From: Hydractinia symbiolongicarpus
Taxonomy: Eukaryota; Cnidaria; Hydrozoa; Anthoathecata; Hydractiniidae
Assembly (NCBI RefSeq): GCF_029227915.1
Contig: NC_079882.1
Location: 32,418,001-32,482,000, forward strand
DNA: 64,000 bases
Direction: 5' to 3'
The notes under the pieces are model-generated. The model did not search any database, was not told where the DNA came from, and saw only the letters and a list, made by a program, of their open reading frames with translations. Made by a program: the position numbers and the translations under genes. Shown here in pieces: positions 61,860 through 64,000 of this stretch (position 1 is the first letter of the stretch; each line of letters opens with the position of its first letter).

Positions 61860-63700
61860 CTGAATAAAAGAAGTTTAATCGCCGGCAAACGAAAACCCGC
61901 GATTTCCCGTAAATCCCGGCTTGGCCCGTATAGTCAAAAGTATACAAAGAAAGTACCCAGGGAGTAAACTCATTTCCCGAACGATTTTTTAAATTATATT
62001 TTCACCACTAAAACGCATGAGACTTGTAGTTTTCAAAAATGTTTTCATTTTTGATGAGACGCTGAATAAAAGAAGTTTAATCGCCGGCAAACGAAAACCC
62101 GCGATTCCCCGTAAATCCCGGGCTTGGCACGTATAGTCGAATGTATACAAAGAAAGTACCCTGTGAGTAAACCCATTTCCAGAACGATTTTTTTAATTAT
62201 TTTTTCACCACTAAAGCCCATGAGACTTGTAGTTTTTAAAAATGTTTTCATCTTTGATGAGACGCTGAATAAAAGAAGTTTAATCGCCGGCAAACGAAAA
62301 CCCGCGATTTCCCGTAAATCCTGGCTTGGCTGGTATAGTCAAAAGTATACAAAGAAAGTACCCAGGGAGTAAACTCATTTCCCGAACGATTTTTTAAATT
62401 ATTTTTTCACCACTAAAACGCTGAGACTTGTAGTTTTCAAAAATGTTTTCATTTTTGATGAGACGCTGAATAAAAGCAGTTTAATCGCCGGCAAACGACA
62501 ATCCGCGATTTCCCGTAAATCCCGGACTCGGCCCGTATAGTCAAAAGTATACAAAGAAAGTACCCAGGGAGTAAACTCATTTCCCGAACGATTTTTTAAA
62601 TTATTTTTTCACCACTAAAACGCATGAGACTTGTAGTTGTCAAAAATGATTTCATTTTTGATGAGACGCTTAATGAAAGAGGTTTAATCGCCGGAAAACG
62701 AAAACCTGCGATTTCCTGTAAATCCCGGGCTTGGTCCGCATAGTCGAATGTATACAAAGAAAGTACCCAGGGAGTAAACTCATTTCCCGAACAATTTTTT
62801 AAATTTTTTTCTCACCACTAAAACGCATGAGACTTGTAGTTTTCAAAAATGTTTTCATTTTTGATGAGACGCTGATTAAAAGAAGTTTAGTCGCCGGCAA
62901 ACGAAAACCCGCGATTTCCCGTAAATCCCGGCTTGGCCCGTATAGTCAAAAGTATACAAAGAAAGTACCCAGGGAGTAAACTCATTTCCCGAACGATTTT
63001 TTAAATTATATTTTCACCACTAAAACGCATGAGACTTGGTAGTTTTCAAAAATGTTTTCATTTTTGATGAGACGCTGAATAAAAGAAGTTTAATCGCCGG
63101 CAAACGAAAACCCGCGATTCCCCGTAAATCCCGGGCTTGGCACGTATAGTCGAATGTATACAAAGAAAGTACCCTGTGAGTAAACCCATTTCCAGAACGA
63201 TTTTTTTAATTATTTTTTCACCACTAAAGCCCATGCGACTTGTAGTTTTTAAAAATGTTTTCATCTTTGATGAGACGCTGAATAAAATAAGTTTAATCGC
63301 CGGCAAACGAAAACCCGCGATTTCCCGTAAATCCTGGCTTGGCTGGTATAGTCAAAAGTATACAAAGAAAGTACCCAGGGAGTAAACTCATTTCCCGAAC
63401 GATTTTTTAAATTATTTTTTCACCACTAAAACGCTGAGACTTGTAGTTTTCAAAAATGTTTTCATTTTTGATGAGACGCTGAATAAAAGCAGTTTAATCG
63501 CCGGCAAACGACAATCCGCGATTTCCCGTAAATCCCGGACTCGGCCCGTATAGTCAAAAGTATACAAAGAAAGTACCCAGGGAGTAAACTCATTTCCCGA
63601 ACGATTTTTTAAATTATTTTTTCACCACTAAAACGCATGAGACTTGTAGTTGTCAAAAATGATTTCATTTTTGATGAGACGCTTAATGAAAGAGGTTTAA
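61860..63700 (-). repeat. 5-monomer tandem duplication, 1,013-bp period
   Basis: Markers including CGATTCCCCGTAAATCC, GTAAACCCATTTCC, TTTCATCTTTGATG, CTTGGCTGGTATAG and AAAACGCTGAGAC recur 1,013 bp apart. The copies diverge after about 62,690/63,700, where the left copy lacks the CAAACAAAATCCGGCG unit. Confidence 0.75.
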
Positions 63701-64000
63701 TCGCCGGCAAACAAAATCCGGCGTTTTCCCGTAAATCCGGGGCTTGGCCCGCATAGTCGAATGTATACAAAGAAAGTACCCAGGGAGTAAACTCATTTCC
63801 CGAACAATTTTTTAAATTTTTTTTTCACCACTAAAACGCATGAGACTTGTAGTTTTCAAAAATGTTTTCATTTTTGATGAGACGCCTAATCAAAGAGGTT
63901 TAATCGCCGGAAAACGAAAACCTGCGATTTCCTGTAAATCCCGGGCTTGGTCCGCATAGTCGAATGTATAAAAAGAAAGTACCCTGTGAGTAAACTCATT

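Larger units (their letters stand above)
44739..64000 (-). repeat. Satellite array, reversed orientation, distal part
   Basis: The satellite resumes in the same unit and phase that the LINE interrupted and continues to the window edge, entirely on the - strand. From about 50.8 kb the monomers increasingly carry GTCGAATGTATACAAAG, CCCTGTGAGTAAAC and, farther on, CTTAATGAAAGAGG. These are the reverse complements of variants common in the first 12 kb of the window. No gene, RNA gene or second mobile element is visible. The last unit is cut by the window edge. Confidence 0.96.

Overview
This is eukaryotic, almost certainly metazoan, non-genic DNA. About 59 of the 64 kb is one tandem satellite with a monomer of about 203 bp. 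By length divided by period there are roughly 290 monomers. The only other component is a nearly complete, CR1/L2-like non-LTR retrotransposon (LINE) of about 4.76 kb inserted into the satellite. There are no prokaryotic genes, rRNA, tRNA, CRISPR array or host protein-coding genes. The many 60-110 codon open frames are translations of the monomer itself. The host is probably an invertebrate with an AT-rich genome. The AT-rich LINE with an SGNH-esterase ORF1 reminds me of cnidarian elements, but this is a guess; the species cannot be read from the window.

Layout: (1) 1-35,710, monomers in one orientation (defined here as +). The outer part, 1 to about 12.7 kb, is diverse, with 5- and 8-monomer higher-order repeats of 1,014, 1,604 and 1,621 bp. 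From about 12.7 to 33.9 kb the array is more homogeneous. It is built from two alternating monomer types plus a recurrent 99-bp truncated monomer, arranged in larger tandem blocks of 2,627, 810 and 3,030 bp. (2) At 35,710/35,711 the array flips orientation abruptly. (3) 35,711-39,975, monomers in the - orientation. (4) 39,976-44,735, the LINE on the + strand. (5) 44,736-64,000, the - array continues in register from the unit the LINE interrupted, with further 3- to 5-monomer duplications.

LINE: it has a short 5' UTR, a first reading frame with a probable small winged-helix domain, and then a coiled coil and an SGNH-hydrolase domain in a second frame. A long open frame follows with an AP-type endonuclease, a reverse transcriptase (YADD) and a C-terminal Cys motif. 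The element ends in an AATAAA signal and an A-rich tail. The second and third frames overlap by 40 nt. The overlap opens exactly on a T TTT TTA heptamer in the right phase for -1 ribosomal frameshifting, and the downstream frame has no ATG before its endonuclease core. ORF1 itself is broken once, near 40,341-40,375. A paralogous satellite block without the LINE (35.75-38.16 kb) serves as an empty-site reference and shows a clean insertion with a 3-bp target duplication.

The most notable observations are the array inversion, the candidate frameshift signal, the LINE with its in-window empty-site paralogue, the nested higher-order repeat history, and recurrent structure-forming motifs in the monomer: a G-rich four-run cluster, a 9-bp-stem dyad and a TTCNNGAA motif. 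All readings were made by eye; block boundaries are approximate to a few tens of bases.
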